DNA of 64,000 bases from VYFG01 sp965213885 (GTDB lineage Bacteria; Pseudomonadota; Gammaproteobacteria; Arenicellales; Poriferihabitantaceae): NCBI GenBank assembly GCA_965213885.1, contig OZ243919.1:620001-684000 (forward strand). Reading direction: 5' to 3'. How positions within the stretch are numbered: the first letter of the stretch is position 1; each line of letters opens with the position of its first letter. Below are positions 41,542-49,944 of the stretch, one piece after another. The notes beneath the pieces are model-generated. The model saw nothing but the letters and a program-made list of their open reading frames with translations, was not told where the DNA came from and did not search any database. Position numbers and translations under genes: made by a program.

Positions 41542-43017
41542 GTGAAAAGATACCAGCAGTACATTGACGGCGAATGGTGTGACGCATCCGACGGTCAGAC
41601 GATGACGAGCGTCAATCCATCCAACGAGGAGCCCTGGGCCGAGTTTCCCGCTGCCAGCGAGGCGGACGTGAACCGTGCCGTTGATTCTGCCCGGCGCGCC
41701 CTTTACGAAGGACCCTGGAGCAACATCACCGCAACGCAGCGGGGAAAACTGATTTCACGGCTGGCAGCGCTGGTACGCGAAAAGGCCCTGTACCTCGGCG
41801 AAATCGAAACCACCGACAGCGGCAAGCTGGCCCGGGAAACCCGCGCGCAAACCGCCTATGTGGGGGACTATTACGACTATTTCGCAGGCCTGGCGGACAA
41901 GATCGAGGGCAAGACACTGCCCATCGACAAGCCGGACATGCATGTGTTCACCACCCGGGTACCAATTGGTGTGGTGGCGGCGGTGGTGCCGTGGAACGCG
42001 CAGATGTTCCTGGCCGCGACCAAGCTCGGTCCCGCCCTGGCGGCGGGGAATACCGTGGTGCTCAAGGCCTCCGAGGTGGCGCCCGCAACCATGTTCGAAT
42101 TTGCCCGGGCGATCGAGGAGGCGGGATTCCCCCCCGGGGTCGTCAACGTCATCAGTGGCACGGGTGAGCCCTGTGGCCGTGCCCTCACTTCCCATCCCGG
42201 CATTTCCCGGGTGGCATTCACGGGAGGCCCCGAGACCGCCGCCAGGGTCGTTGCGAACACGGCCAACAACTTTGCCGTGGTTTCCCTCGAACTGGGAGGC
42301 AAATCGCCCATCCTGGTGTTCGATGACGCTGACATTGAGGGGGCGGTCAACGGCATCATCGCGGGCAATTTCGGGGCGTCCGGCCAGAGCTGTGTCGCCG
42401 GATCACGGGTGTTCATCCAGTCGGGAATCTACAACGAGGTCCTGGCGGAACTGGAGAATCGGGCCCGGCAGATCGTGATCGGAGACCCGCTTGACGATGC
42501 CACGCAGATGGGGCCACTGGCCACCCGGATGCAGATCGAAAGGATCACGGCGGCCATGTCGGAGGTGGCTTCCCAGGGCGCTTCCATCCGCTTCGGCGGT
42601 GGCAGGCCGAAGGGGCTTCCGAGGGGGTATTATTTTATCCCCACCATCGTCGAGTGCCCGAACCAGGAGGTGACCACCATGCGCGAGGAAATGTTCGGCC
42701 CGGTGATGAGCGCCCTGAGGTTCGACACCGAGGAGGAAGGGGTCGCCCTGGCGAATGACACCCGCTTCGGACTGGGCGCCGGTGTGTTCACGGAAAATGT
42801 AGCCCGAGCCCATCGTGTCAACGCCGGAATACGCTCCGGAATCGTCTGGGTGAACACCTATCGTGCCATTTCTCCCATTGCGCCCTTCGGCGGATTCGGC
42901 ATGAGCGGATACGGTCGTGAGGCGGGAGTGGATGCAATCGAGGACTACACCCGCAGCAAGACCACTTGGATCAATATTGCCAGTGAGCCCATGTCCAACC
43001 CGTTCGTCATGCGTTGA
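41542..43017 (+). CDS. NAD(P)-dependent aldehyde dehydrogenase
   Basis: Aldehyde dehydrogenase superfamily enzyme of 491 residues, oxidising an aldehyde to its acid. Catalytic Cys284 lies in GASGQSCVAGS and the general base Glu250 in VSLELGGKSP. The cofactor region VVAAVVPWNAQMFLAATKLGPALAAGNTVVLK and the C-terminal PFGGFGMSGYGREAG are present. It resembles betaine-aldehyde or hydroxymuconic-type dehydrogenases but substrate cannot be fixed. It sits between the flavin reductase and a PLP enzyme. Confidence 0.94.
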   Translation: MKRYQQYIDGEWCDASDGQTMTSVNPSNEEPWAEFPAASEADVNRAVDSARRALYEGPWSNITATQRGKLISRLAALVREKALYLGEIETTDSGKLARETRAQTAYVGDYYDYFAGLADKIEGKTLPIDKPDMHVFTTRVPIGVVAAVVPWNAQMFLAATKLGPALAAGNTVVLKASEVAPATMFEFARAIEEAGFPPGVVNVISGTGEPCGRALTSHPGISRVAFTGGPETAARVVANTANNFAVVSLELGGKSPILVFDDADIEGAVNGIIAGNFGASGQSCVAGSRVFIQSGIYNEVLAELENRARQIVIGDPLDDATQMGPLATRMQIERITAAMSEVASQGASIRFGGGRPKGLPRGYYFIPTIVECPNQEVTTMREEMFGPVMSALRFDTEEEGVALANDTRFGLGAGVFTENVARAHRVNAGIRSGIVWVNTYRAISPIAPFGGFGMSGYGREAGVDAIEDYTRSKTTWINIASEPMSNPFVMR

Positions 43018-43108
43018 AGATTACCGGCCCCGGTGACGGCGGACCCTCAAACGGTACCGCGATACGCACTACAATCCAGTCCGACAAGCCGCTCTCATAT
43101 CACCGTCC

Positions 43109-44581
43109 ATGCTGATCACCCCGGAGATTCACGACGAGGACGTACTGGAAACTGCCGTACGCCATGCCAGGTCACGTCAGGTTGTGTTGCCCAAGCTGGC
43201 CGAACTGGCCGTTCCAGGCACGATCGAGTCAAGGTTGCGAACGGCGCTCGGCAGCGTTGCAATGAATGCGGCCTCCCCCTTGAACCTTTTCCGGATTCAT
43301 TGGTTCAATGACCATGACGGCGGTTTCAGGGAAACACCGGCCTGGCTGGAACTGCCTCCGGCCCTGACGGGCGTTGCGGCACGCATCGTTGTGGTGCTCG
43401 GGAACGCCTTCCCCATGATCGCGGCCCACAAGGTTCTGGCAGCCTATGCTTGCCTGGTGACGAGGCTGGTGAGCGGGCGCTTCGATCCGGAGAATGACCG
43501 TGCCATCTGGCCGTCCACCGGAAATTACTGTCGCGGAGGGATCGCCATTTCCCGCATACTCGGTTGCCGCGGCGTGGCGGTACTTCCGGAGATGATGAGT
43601 CGGGAACGTTTTGCCTGGCTGGAGCAATGGGCGCTGTATCCCGACGAGGACATCGTCCGTACAACCGGGTCGGAGAGCAATGTCAAGGAAATCTATGACG
43701 CTTGTGACGAACTGTCCATGGACCCGTCGAACGTGGTGCTGAACCAGTTCGACGAGTTCGCCAACTATCTTTGTCACCGAACCATATCCGGGCCGGCGCT
43801 GGGGTTACTTTTCGAGGCGGTGGCAGAACCCGGGGACCGATTGCAGGCATTCATCGCCGGCACCGGTTCCGCCGGCACAATGGCTGCAGGCGATTACCTG
43901 AAACAGCATTACGGGGCCGCTATCGTGGCCACGGAGCCCCTTGAATGCCCTACCATGCAGATCAACGGCTATGGAGAACACGGAATCCAGGGTATCGGGG
44001 ACAAGCACATTCCGCTGATCCATAATGTGACGAACATGGACTATGTGGTGGGCATATCCGACACCGGGCCGGATCTTCTGAATGTCCTTTTCAACACCGA
44101 CGTCGGGCGGCGGTATCTCGTCCGGCGCACCGGTTCGGATGGAGGCGTAATACAGGCGCTGGGTCATGTGGGATTGTCCGGTATTGCCAATATCCAGTCA
44201 GCCATCAAGTTGGCCCGATATCACGACCTGAACGAAAGGGCGGTGCTGCTCTGCGTCGCGACGGATGGGGCGGCGATGTATGCCAGCGAGCTGGAACAGG
44301 CGATACAGCGCCGTCTCAGGGGCCGGTTCGACACCGTGGAGGCCGCGGAAGTTTTCGGCCGCTGCCTTGCCGGATGTGAGCCGGCCCACGTGATGGAACT
44401 CACCAGCCGCGAGCGCGAAAGGATATTCAATCTCGGTTACTACACCTGGGTGGAGCAGCGGGGAGTGGGCGTGGACGACTTCAATCTCCGCCGCCAGCCA
44501 GAATTCTGGAACGGCGTGGCAGGGCAGCTTGGAGCATGGGATGATCTCATCAGCATGTTCAATGCCAGGGTGGCAGCCTGA
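43109..44581 (+). CDS. PLP-dependent fold-II enzyme (cysteine synthase-like)
   Basis: A 490-residue protein of the cysteine synthase/threonine dehydratase fold. Candidate PLP Lys108 is in AAHKVLAAYACLV; the substrate/cofactor loop STGNYCRGG follows, and the phosphate-binding GTGSAGT is near residue 255. About 150 residues longer than ordinary cysteine synthase, with an N-terminal extension of some 55 residues and a C-terminal section (VLLCVATDGAAMYASELEQ ... RRQPEFWNGVAGQL) that are not part of the core fold. The exact reaction is unknown. It follows the aldehyde dehydrogenase by 91 bases. Confidence 0.8.
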   Translation: MLITPEIHDEDVLETAVRHARSRQVVLPKLAELAVPGTIESRLRTALGSVAMNAASPLNLFRIHWFNDHDGGFRETPAWLELPPALTGVAARIVVVLGNAFPMIAAHKVLAAYACLVTRLVSGRFDPENDRAIWPSTGNYCRGGIAISRILGCRGVAVLPEMMSRERFAWLEQWALYPDEDIVRTTGSESNVKEIYDACDELSMDPSNVVLNQFDEFANYLCHRTISGPALGLLFEAVAEPGDRLQAFIAGTGSAGTMAAGDYLKQHYGAAIVATEPLECPTMQINGYGEHGIQGIGDKHIPLIHNVTNMDYVVGISDTGPDLLNVLFNTDVGRRYLVRRTGSDGGVIQALGHVGLSGIANIQSAIKLARYHDLNERAVLLCVATDGAAMYASELEQAIQRRLRGRFDTVEAAEVFGRCLAGCEPAHVMELTSRERERIFNLGYYTWVEQRGVGVDDFNLRRQPEFWNGVAGQLGAWDDLISMFNARVAA

Positions 44582-44688
44582 TCCGGCTTGCAGCCGCCGA
44601 CATTGCCCTGATCACTTGGCCGGCCCGGGCCGGCGATGAAACCGGACGCATGGCCTGCGCCGGGCAGACGGCCTCCCTGGGATGCGGG

Positions 44689-45984
44689 TCAACGCTCGGG
44701 AATCAGCCCGCGCGGGGCGAATCGCATGACCAGAAGGAGAATGGTCCCCATCAGGATAAGACGCGTATAGGCCGCACCGGCGATCAGGTGATTCTTGAGC
44801 CAGTACCCGTCCTGCATGAACAGCGTGATGGTCTGCATGAACCAGTTGCCGAGCGGTTCCGCCTCGATCCAGAGGAACCAGATCACGAAACCGCCCAGCA
44901 CCGCCCCCCAGTTGTTGCCGGACCCGCCGATGATGACCATCACCCAGATGAGGAAGGTGAAGCGCATGGGTATGTAGCTGGTCGGGGTAAGCTGGCCGTC
45001 CAGTGTAGTCAGCATGGCACCCGCGACACCGCAGACCGCGCATCCGAGGACGAAGACCTGGAGGTGCCTGGCCTTGACATCCTTGCCCATGGCGCTGGCG
45101 GCGTCACGATTGTCACGTATGGCACGCATCATGCGGCCCCAGGGTGATTTCAGCGCCCGCTCCGACAGCCACAGGATGATGGCGAGAACGAGAACGAACA
45201 GTGCCGCGTAGCACAGCTTGACCACGATGCTGGCGGCGGAATCCACCTCCGCCCCCAGCCCGCCGGCAAGGGTGACAAACCCTTCCGAGGCCATCAGGTC
45301 CACCTCGTAGGGTACCGGTCTTGGCAGGCCGGTAACGTTCTTGACGCCCCTCGTCAGCCATTCCTCGTATTTCATGACAGCGAGAATGATCTCGGAAATA
45401 CCCAGGGTTGCGATGGCCAGATAATCCGACCGAAGGCCCAGGGTGATCCTGCCGATCAGCCAGCCGGCACCAGCCGCGATCAGTCCCCCGACAACCCAGG
45501 ACAGGGTGATGGGCAGGTTGAGGCCGCCAAGGTAGCCGGAGAATGCCGGATTAATCGCTTCGATTCGATCGACCGCCGGGGTGTACACCAGGCGGATGAG
45601 GATCATGCCTGCGAGGATGACCAGCAGCATGGCCCAGAACCGGAACGCCTTCGGGGTCTTCCGGCGCACGAAGATGACAGCCAGAACGGTAATCAGCAGG
45701 CCGAGCAGCGAAAGGCCGATACCGGCGCCGCCGGCGGACCAGGCCTCTTTCACCGGCGGCATGGAGATGAGAACGGCTGCCAGGCCGCCAAGGGCGGTGA
45801 AACCCATGACACCCACGTTGAACAGGCCCGCGTAGCCCCACTGGATATTGACGCCGAGGGACATGATGGCCGAAATCAGGCACAGATTGAGTATGCCGAA
45901 AGCCACATTCCAGCTCTGGCCGAAACCCACCGACAGGAGAAGCAGGAGGAAAATACCGAAATACAGCGCCCCGCGTCTGTTCAT
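44689..45984 (-). CDS. livM: Branched-chain amino acid-type ABC transporter permease (LivM)
   Basis: Inner-membrane permease of 431 residues with about ten helices; the LivM-type EAA-like loop reads LKSPWGRMMRAIRDNRDAASAMGKDVKARHLQVF in pieces. It is longer than usual (about 320) because of an extra helical part at residues 70-140. It forms the channel with the LivH-type protein whose gene overlaps it by four bases. The importer's substrate is probably an amino acid or small amide but cannot be assigned. Confidence 0.9.
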   Translation of the reverse strand: MNRRGALYFGIFLLLLLSVGFGQSWNVAFGILNLCLISAIMSLGVNIQWGYAGLFNVGVMGFTALGGLAAVLISMPPVKEAWSAGGAGIGLSLLGLLITVLAVIFVRRKTPKAFRFWAMLLVILAGMILIRLVYTPAVDRIEAINPAFSGYLGGLNLPITLSWVVGGLIAAGAGWLIGRITLGLRSDYLAIATLGISEIILAVMKYEEWLTRGVKNVTGLPRPVPYEVDLMASEGFVTLAGGLGAEVDSAASIVVKLCYAALFVLVLAIILWLSERALKSPWGRMMRAIRDNRDAASAMGKDVKARHLQVFVLGCAVCGVAGAMLTTLDGQLTPTSYIPMRFTFLIWVMVIIGGSGNNWGAVLGGFVIWFLWIEAEPLGNWFMQTITLFMQDGYWLKNHLIAGAAYTRLILMGTILLLVMRFAPRGLIPER

Positions 45985-46991
45985 ATCACCTTCCCCCGGA
46001 TGATCCCGGTGGGTCTGACCAGCAGCACTGCCACCAGGATGATGAAGGACACCGCAAACTTGTAGTCCGTGGACAGGAACTGCATCAGGCTGTCGGGCAC
46101 CCAGCCCTCCGGACCGAGATAAGCCAGGAATTTCTTGTATGCATAGGTCAAGGTGACTTCGGAATAAGCCACCAGGAATCCGCCCAGGATGGCACCCACC
46201 GGCTGGCCCACGCCCCCCAGGATGGCGGAGGCAAAGATCGGCAACAGGATCTGCTGGAAGATGAACGGCTTGTAGGTCTTGTCCAGGCCGTACAGCGTAC
46301 CCGCTATGGTGGCCAGGGCCGCGGTGATGATCCAGGCGATGCGCACCACCCTGTCCGGGTCGATGCCGGATAACAAAGCCAGGTCCTCGTTGTCGGAATA
46401 CGCCCTCATGGCCTTTCCGGAGCGGGTTTTCTGAAGGAACCAGAACAGCAGTGCCATGACCAACAGGGCCACAACGATGGTGATGACCTGGGTCTGACGG
46501 ATGGCGAGACCCTCCCTGAGACCGGTCATCTCCCTGAATTCCCGTGCGGTGATGATGAAACGGGCGCCGTCGGCGAAGCTCTGGTCATCCGGCCCGATGA
46601 TCACCCGGATCAGACCGGCCATGACAAACATGACGCCCACGGAGGCAATGGAAAAGACGATGGGATCCGATTTTTTCAGCCGGTAGAACCGGAACACGTA
46701 ACGGTCGGTCAGCAGCGCCATGATCGTCGCAGCGACGATTCCGACAGGCAGCGCCAGCAGGGCCGTGGGCAGCGGTCCGAGGCCAATTCCCATGTCCTGC
46801 AGGGCCCACGTGAAGAGGATGACCGCCATGGCGCCGAACGCCATCAGTTCTCCGTGGGCAAAATTGGCAAAACGGAGGATGCCGTAGATCAGGGTGACGC
46901 CGAGGGCCCCCAGGGCAAGCTGTGCTCCGTAGGCCGTGGCGGGCACGAAGACAAAATTGGCGAACAGGACCAGTGCGTTCAGAATGTCCAT
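45981..46991 (-). CDS. livH: Branched-chain amino acid-type ABC transporter permease (LivH)
   Basis: Permease of 336 residues, starting with ALGVTLIYGILRFANFAHGELM, the LivH signature helix, and carrying the cytoplasmic KTRSGKAMRAYSDNEDLALLSGIDPDRV coupling loop and a long GVGQPVGAILGGFLVAYSEV segment. Its end overlaps livM by four bases. Confidence 0.92.
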   Translation of the reverse strand: MDILNALVLFANFVFVPATAYGAQLALGALGVTLIYGILRFANFAHGELMAFGAMAVILFTWALQDMGIGLGPLPTALLALPVGIVAATIMALLTDRYVFRFYRLKKSDPIVFSIASVGVMFVMAGLIRVIIGPDDQSFADGARFIITAREFREMTGLREGLAIRQTQVITIVVALLVMALLFWFLQKTRSGKAMRAYSDNEDLALLSGIDPDRVVRIAWIITAALATIAGTLYGLDKTYKPFIFQQILLPIFASAILGGVGQPVGAILGGFLVAYSEVTLTYAYKKFLAYLGPEGWVPDSLMQFLSTDYKFAVSFIILVAVLLVRPTGIIRGKVI

Positions 46992-47699
46992 TCAGCCCCC
47001 GAGGAACGAGCGCCGGACTTCCGGATTTGCCAGTAGGGCACTGCCGCTGTCCGTGTAGCGGTTTTCACCATTCACAAGCACAAAGCCGCGGTCCGCGATT
47101 TCCAGGGCTTGGCGGGCGTTCTGCTCAACCATCAGTATGGCGATGCCGCTCCTGGCGACTTCCAGTATGCGATCGAACAGCTCGTCCATGACAATCGGGG
47201 AAACTCCCGCCGTGGGTTCGTCCAGCATCAGCAGCCTGGGTTGCGTCATCAGCGCCCGGCCCACGGCCACCTGCTGGCGTTGACCGCCCGAGAGTTCACC
47301 GGCGGGCTGGTGACGCTTTTCTTTGAGGATGGGGAACAGCTCGAAGACCTGCGCCATGGTTTCGCCAAAGTCATCGTTCCGGATGAACGCGCCCATTTCC
47401 AGATTTTCCTGCACCGTCATGGTGACGAAGATGTTGCGCACCTGGGGGACGAGCCCCATGCCGAGGTTGACCCGTTCCTGCGGGGGCATGTGCGTGATCT
47501 CCTTTCCGTCGAGCATCACGGATCCTTCCCGCAGGTTCAGCATTCCGAACACTGCCTTCATGGCGGTGGACTTACCGGCACCGTTGGGCCCTACCACGAC
47601 GGCGATTTCACCTCTTTCCACGGTGATGGTGCAGTTCCGTATGATGTCAGTGCCGCTCCCGTACCCGCCGGTCATGCCACTGGCATCGAGGAAGCTCAT
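46992..47699 (-). CDS. livF: ABC transporter ATP-binding protein (LivF)
   Basis: ATPase of 235 residues: Walker A VGPNGAGKSTAMKAV, Q-loop, signature LSGGQRQQVAVGRALM, Walker B LLMLDEPTAGVSP and H-loop region. LivF-type proteins pair with LivG as a heterodimer. The next gene, livH, begins one base after its stop codon. Confidence 0.93.
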   Translation of the reverse strand: MSFLDASGMTGGYGSGTDIIRNCTITVERGEIAVVVGPNGAGKSTAMKAVFGMLNLREGSVMLDGKEITHMPPQERVNLGMGLVPQVRNIFVTMTVQENLEMGAFIRNDDFGETMAQVFELFPILKEKRHQPAGELSGGQRQQVAVGRALMTQPRLLMLDEPTAGVSPIVMDELFDRILEVARSGIAILMVEQNARQALEIADRGFVLVNGENRYTDSGSALLANPEVRRSFLGG

Positions 47700-48478
47700 G
47701 CCTCGTCCCTTGCCCTGTGCTTGCGTCCGGTGCCGAGATAGGCTTCGATGACTTCCTCGTTCGCCTTGATTTCATCAATCGTCCCCTGGGCCAGCAGCTT
47801 TCCCTCGGCCATGCAGATCACCGGATCGCACATGCGTCCGATGAAATCCATGTCGTGCTCGATCATGCAGAAGGTGTAACCGCGTTCCTCGTGAAGCCGC
47901 TTGATGGAGGTGCCGATGGTCTTGAGCAGGGTGCGGTTGACACCGGCGCCGACTTCGTCGAGAAACACGATCTTCGCATCCACCATCATTGTGCGTCCGA
48001 GTTCCAGAAGCTTCTTCTGGCCGCCGGACAGGTTGCCGGCCAGTTCGTTTTCCAGGTGGGTTATTTCCAGGAACTCGATGACCTCCCTTGCCTGTCGCCG
48101 AATCCGATCCTCGAAATCCAGCACTTTGCGGCCATGAAACCAGGCCTGCCAGAGACGCTCTCCCGGCTGGTCGCCCGGAACCACCATGAGGTTTTCAAGT
48201 ACCGTCAGCGTGGAGAACTCATGGGCAATCTGGAATGTACGCAGAAGGCCCTTGGCAAAAAGTTGGTGCGGCTCGAGGCCGGTAACATCCTCGTTATCCA
48301 GGATTACCGTGCCGGAGGTGGGTTCCAGGACCCCGGCGATGACGTTGAACAGCGTGGTTTTGCCTGCGCCGTTGGGTCCGATCAGGCCGGTGATGGCGTT
48401 TCCTTCAATGGTCAGCGAGGTCCCGTCCACGGCGCGTATGCCGCCGAAATGCATGTGCAGATCCGAGACCGTGATCAT
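47696..48478 (-). CDS. livG: ABC transporter ATP-binding protein (LivG)
   Basis: ATPase of 260 residues with Walker A IGPNGAGKTTLFNVIAG, signature NLSGGQKKLLELGRTMM, Walker B IVFLDEVGAGVN (a V where P is usual after E) and the H-loop CMIEHDMDFI. The insert between Walker A and the signature (GLLRTFQIAHEFSTLTVLENLM) is typical of LivG. It overlaps livF by four bases. It is separated from the binding-protein gene by a hairpin that may reduce downstream expression. Confidence 0.93.
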   Translation of the reverse strand: MITVSDLHMHFGGIRAVDGTSLTIEGNAITGLIGPNGAGKTTLFNVIAGVLEPTSGTVILDNEDVTGLEPHQLFAKGLLRTFQIAHEFSTLTVLENLMVVPGDQPGERLWQAWFHGRKVLDFEDRIRRQAREVIEFLEITHLENELAGNLSGGQKKLLELGRTMMVDAKIVFLDEVGAGVNRTLLKTIGTSIKRLHEERGYTFCMIEHDMDFIGRMCDPVICMAEGKLLAQGTIDEIKANEEVIEAYLGTGRKHRARDEA

Positions 48479-48550
48479 GCCCGGAAATCAATGGATATCC
48501 GGTCGCCGGGAGGGCGGATAGTCCTGCTGGGTCTTTCTTGGGAACATAAG

Positions 48551-48578
48551 GAAACGGCCGGGACCATGGTCCCGGCCG
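48551..48578 (-). terminator. Hairpin between the binding-protein gene and livG (partial terminator)
   Basis: A perfect 24-base palindrome (48555-48578, core CCGGGACCATGGTCCCGG), on the minus strand followed by TTTCC. The short T run suggests attenuation, which would keep binding-protein mRNA above that of the transporter subunits. Confidence 0.6.
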
Positions 48579-48609
48579 CCTCGGCTATCATCGAATTGGG
48601 CGCTTGTTT

Positions 48610-49803
48610 CTAGTGGTAGGCAACGGTCCCGAACTTGCCGCCCTTGATTTCCACCTCGCGGTAGTTGCCCGCCGCCTCGCCGGGGCCGATCAGTTCCACC
48701 GCAGTGCCGCCGACATAGTCGACATCGCCCCCGTCGGCCAGGATCCTGAGCGCCTTGGCCAACTCACCCGGGAAGATTTCCTCCCCCGGGGCATTGGCGA
48801 CCTTCCCGATGTGATCCTTGAAGTCCGCGCTGTTCGCGGAACCCGCAGACTGCATCGCCAGCAGGATCAGGGCGGAGGCGTCATAGGCTTCCGGGACATA
48901 GGGATCGGTGCCGTTGAAGCCCTTGTCGCTGGTGAGGTCCCCCAGCATGGCAGCCCCGGGGCTGTCGGTGCCGGGTACGGTACCGAAGGAGCCGTTGAGG
49001 GCGTCGCCGAAGTGGTCGGTGAGGGAGTCACCCACCATGCCGTCCGGCAGCATGAAGGTTTCGAAGGCGCCGCTGTCCAGGGCAGCCTGGATCATGCCCT
49101 TGCCCCCCTGGTCCAGATACCCGGCCACCACCAGCACCTCGCCGCCGGCCGCCGCCAGCGCACCCACCTCCGCGGAATAGTCCGCCTTGCCGTCCTCGTG
49201 GGCCGCCACCGCCGTGACAGATCCCCCGGAGGCTTCATAGGCCGCCTGGAAGGCGTCCGCCAGCCCCTTGCCGTAGTCGTTGTTGGTGTAGGTCACCGCC
49301 ACCGACTTCACCCCCCGGCTGTGCAGGACCCGGGCCATGATCTCTCCCTGGCGGGCGTCGGAGGGCGCGGTGCGGAAAAACAGGCCGTTGTCCTCGATGG
49401 TGGACAGGGCCGGGGAAGTGGCCGACGGCGAGACCATCACGATGCCGTTGGCTATGGCAACGTTGTTCAGCACCGCGGTGGTGGCGCCGGAGCAGGTCGC
49501 GCCGTTGATGGCGGCGACGCCCTCGGAGGTGACCAGGCGCTCGGCGGCGGCGGTGGCGGCCGCGGCGTCGATGCAGGTGCTGTCACCACGGACGGAAACT
49601 ACGGTCCTGCCGCCCAGGAACAGCCCGCTGTCGGAGGCTTCCTGGATGGCGAGTTCGCCTCCCATGGCCATCGGTGACACCAGGGATTCGGTTGGACCCG
49701 TGAAACCCTGCAGCATGCCGATCCTGACCTCCTCGGCGGCGGCGGTGGCGGTAGCAGCCGCAAGGACTACTGACGCAATGATTCGTTTGTTCAGTTTCTT
49801 CAT
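48610..49803 (-). CDS. ABC transporter substrate-binding protein (LivK-like)
   Basis: Periplasmic binding protein of 397 residues, type I fold with a leucine-binding-protein-like start after the signal peptide (AAAEEVRIGMLQGFTGPTESL). Other family segments: CSGATTAVLNNVAIANGIVMVSPSATSPAL, VKSVAVTYTNNDYGKGLADAF and YDASALILLAMQ. Start at the ATG at 49801-49803 gives the signal peptide KKLNKRIIASVVLAAATA. It heads the liv operon (binding protein, livG, livF, livH, livM). Confidence 0.93.
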   Translation of the reverse strand: MKKLNKRIIASVVLAAATATAAAEEVRIGMLQGFTGPTESLVSPMAMGGELAIQEASDSGLFLGGRTVVSVRGDSTCIDAAAATAAAERLVTSEGVAAINGATCSGATTAVLNNVAIANGIVMVSPSATSPALSTIEDNGLFFRTAPSDARQGEIMARVLHSRGVKSVAVTYTNNDYGKGLADAFQAAYEASGGSVTAVAAHEDGKADYSAEVGALAAAGGEVLVVAGYLDQGGKGMIQAALDSGAFETFMLPDGMVGDSLTDHFGDALNGSFGTVPGTDSPGAAMLGDLTSDKGFNGTDPYVPEAYDASALILLAMQSAGSANSADFKDHIGKVANAPGEEIFPGELAKALRILADGGDVDYVGGTAVELIGPGEAAGNYREVEIKGGKFGTVAYH

Positions 49804-49944
49804 GGGGAGATTTCTTTCAGTAGAAATTACAATTGAATGTTCGGGAACATACACCCGAAGTGGTCCTAAACTGTACCAAATTCACAGTGGTTCCGAAAGT
49901 GTGAGAGAGGGGGAGTGAGTGGGCTTATCCGGATAATCGGAAGG

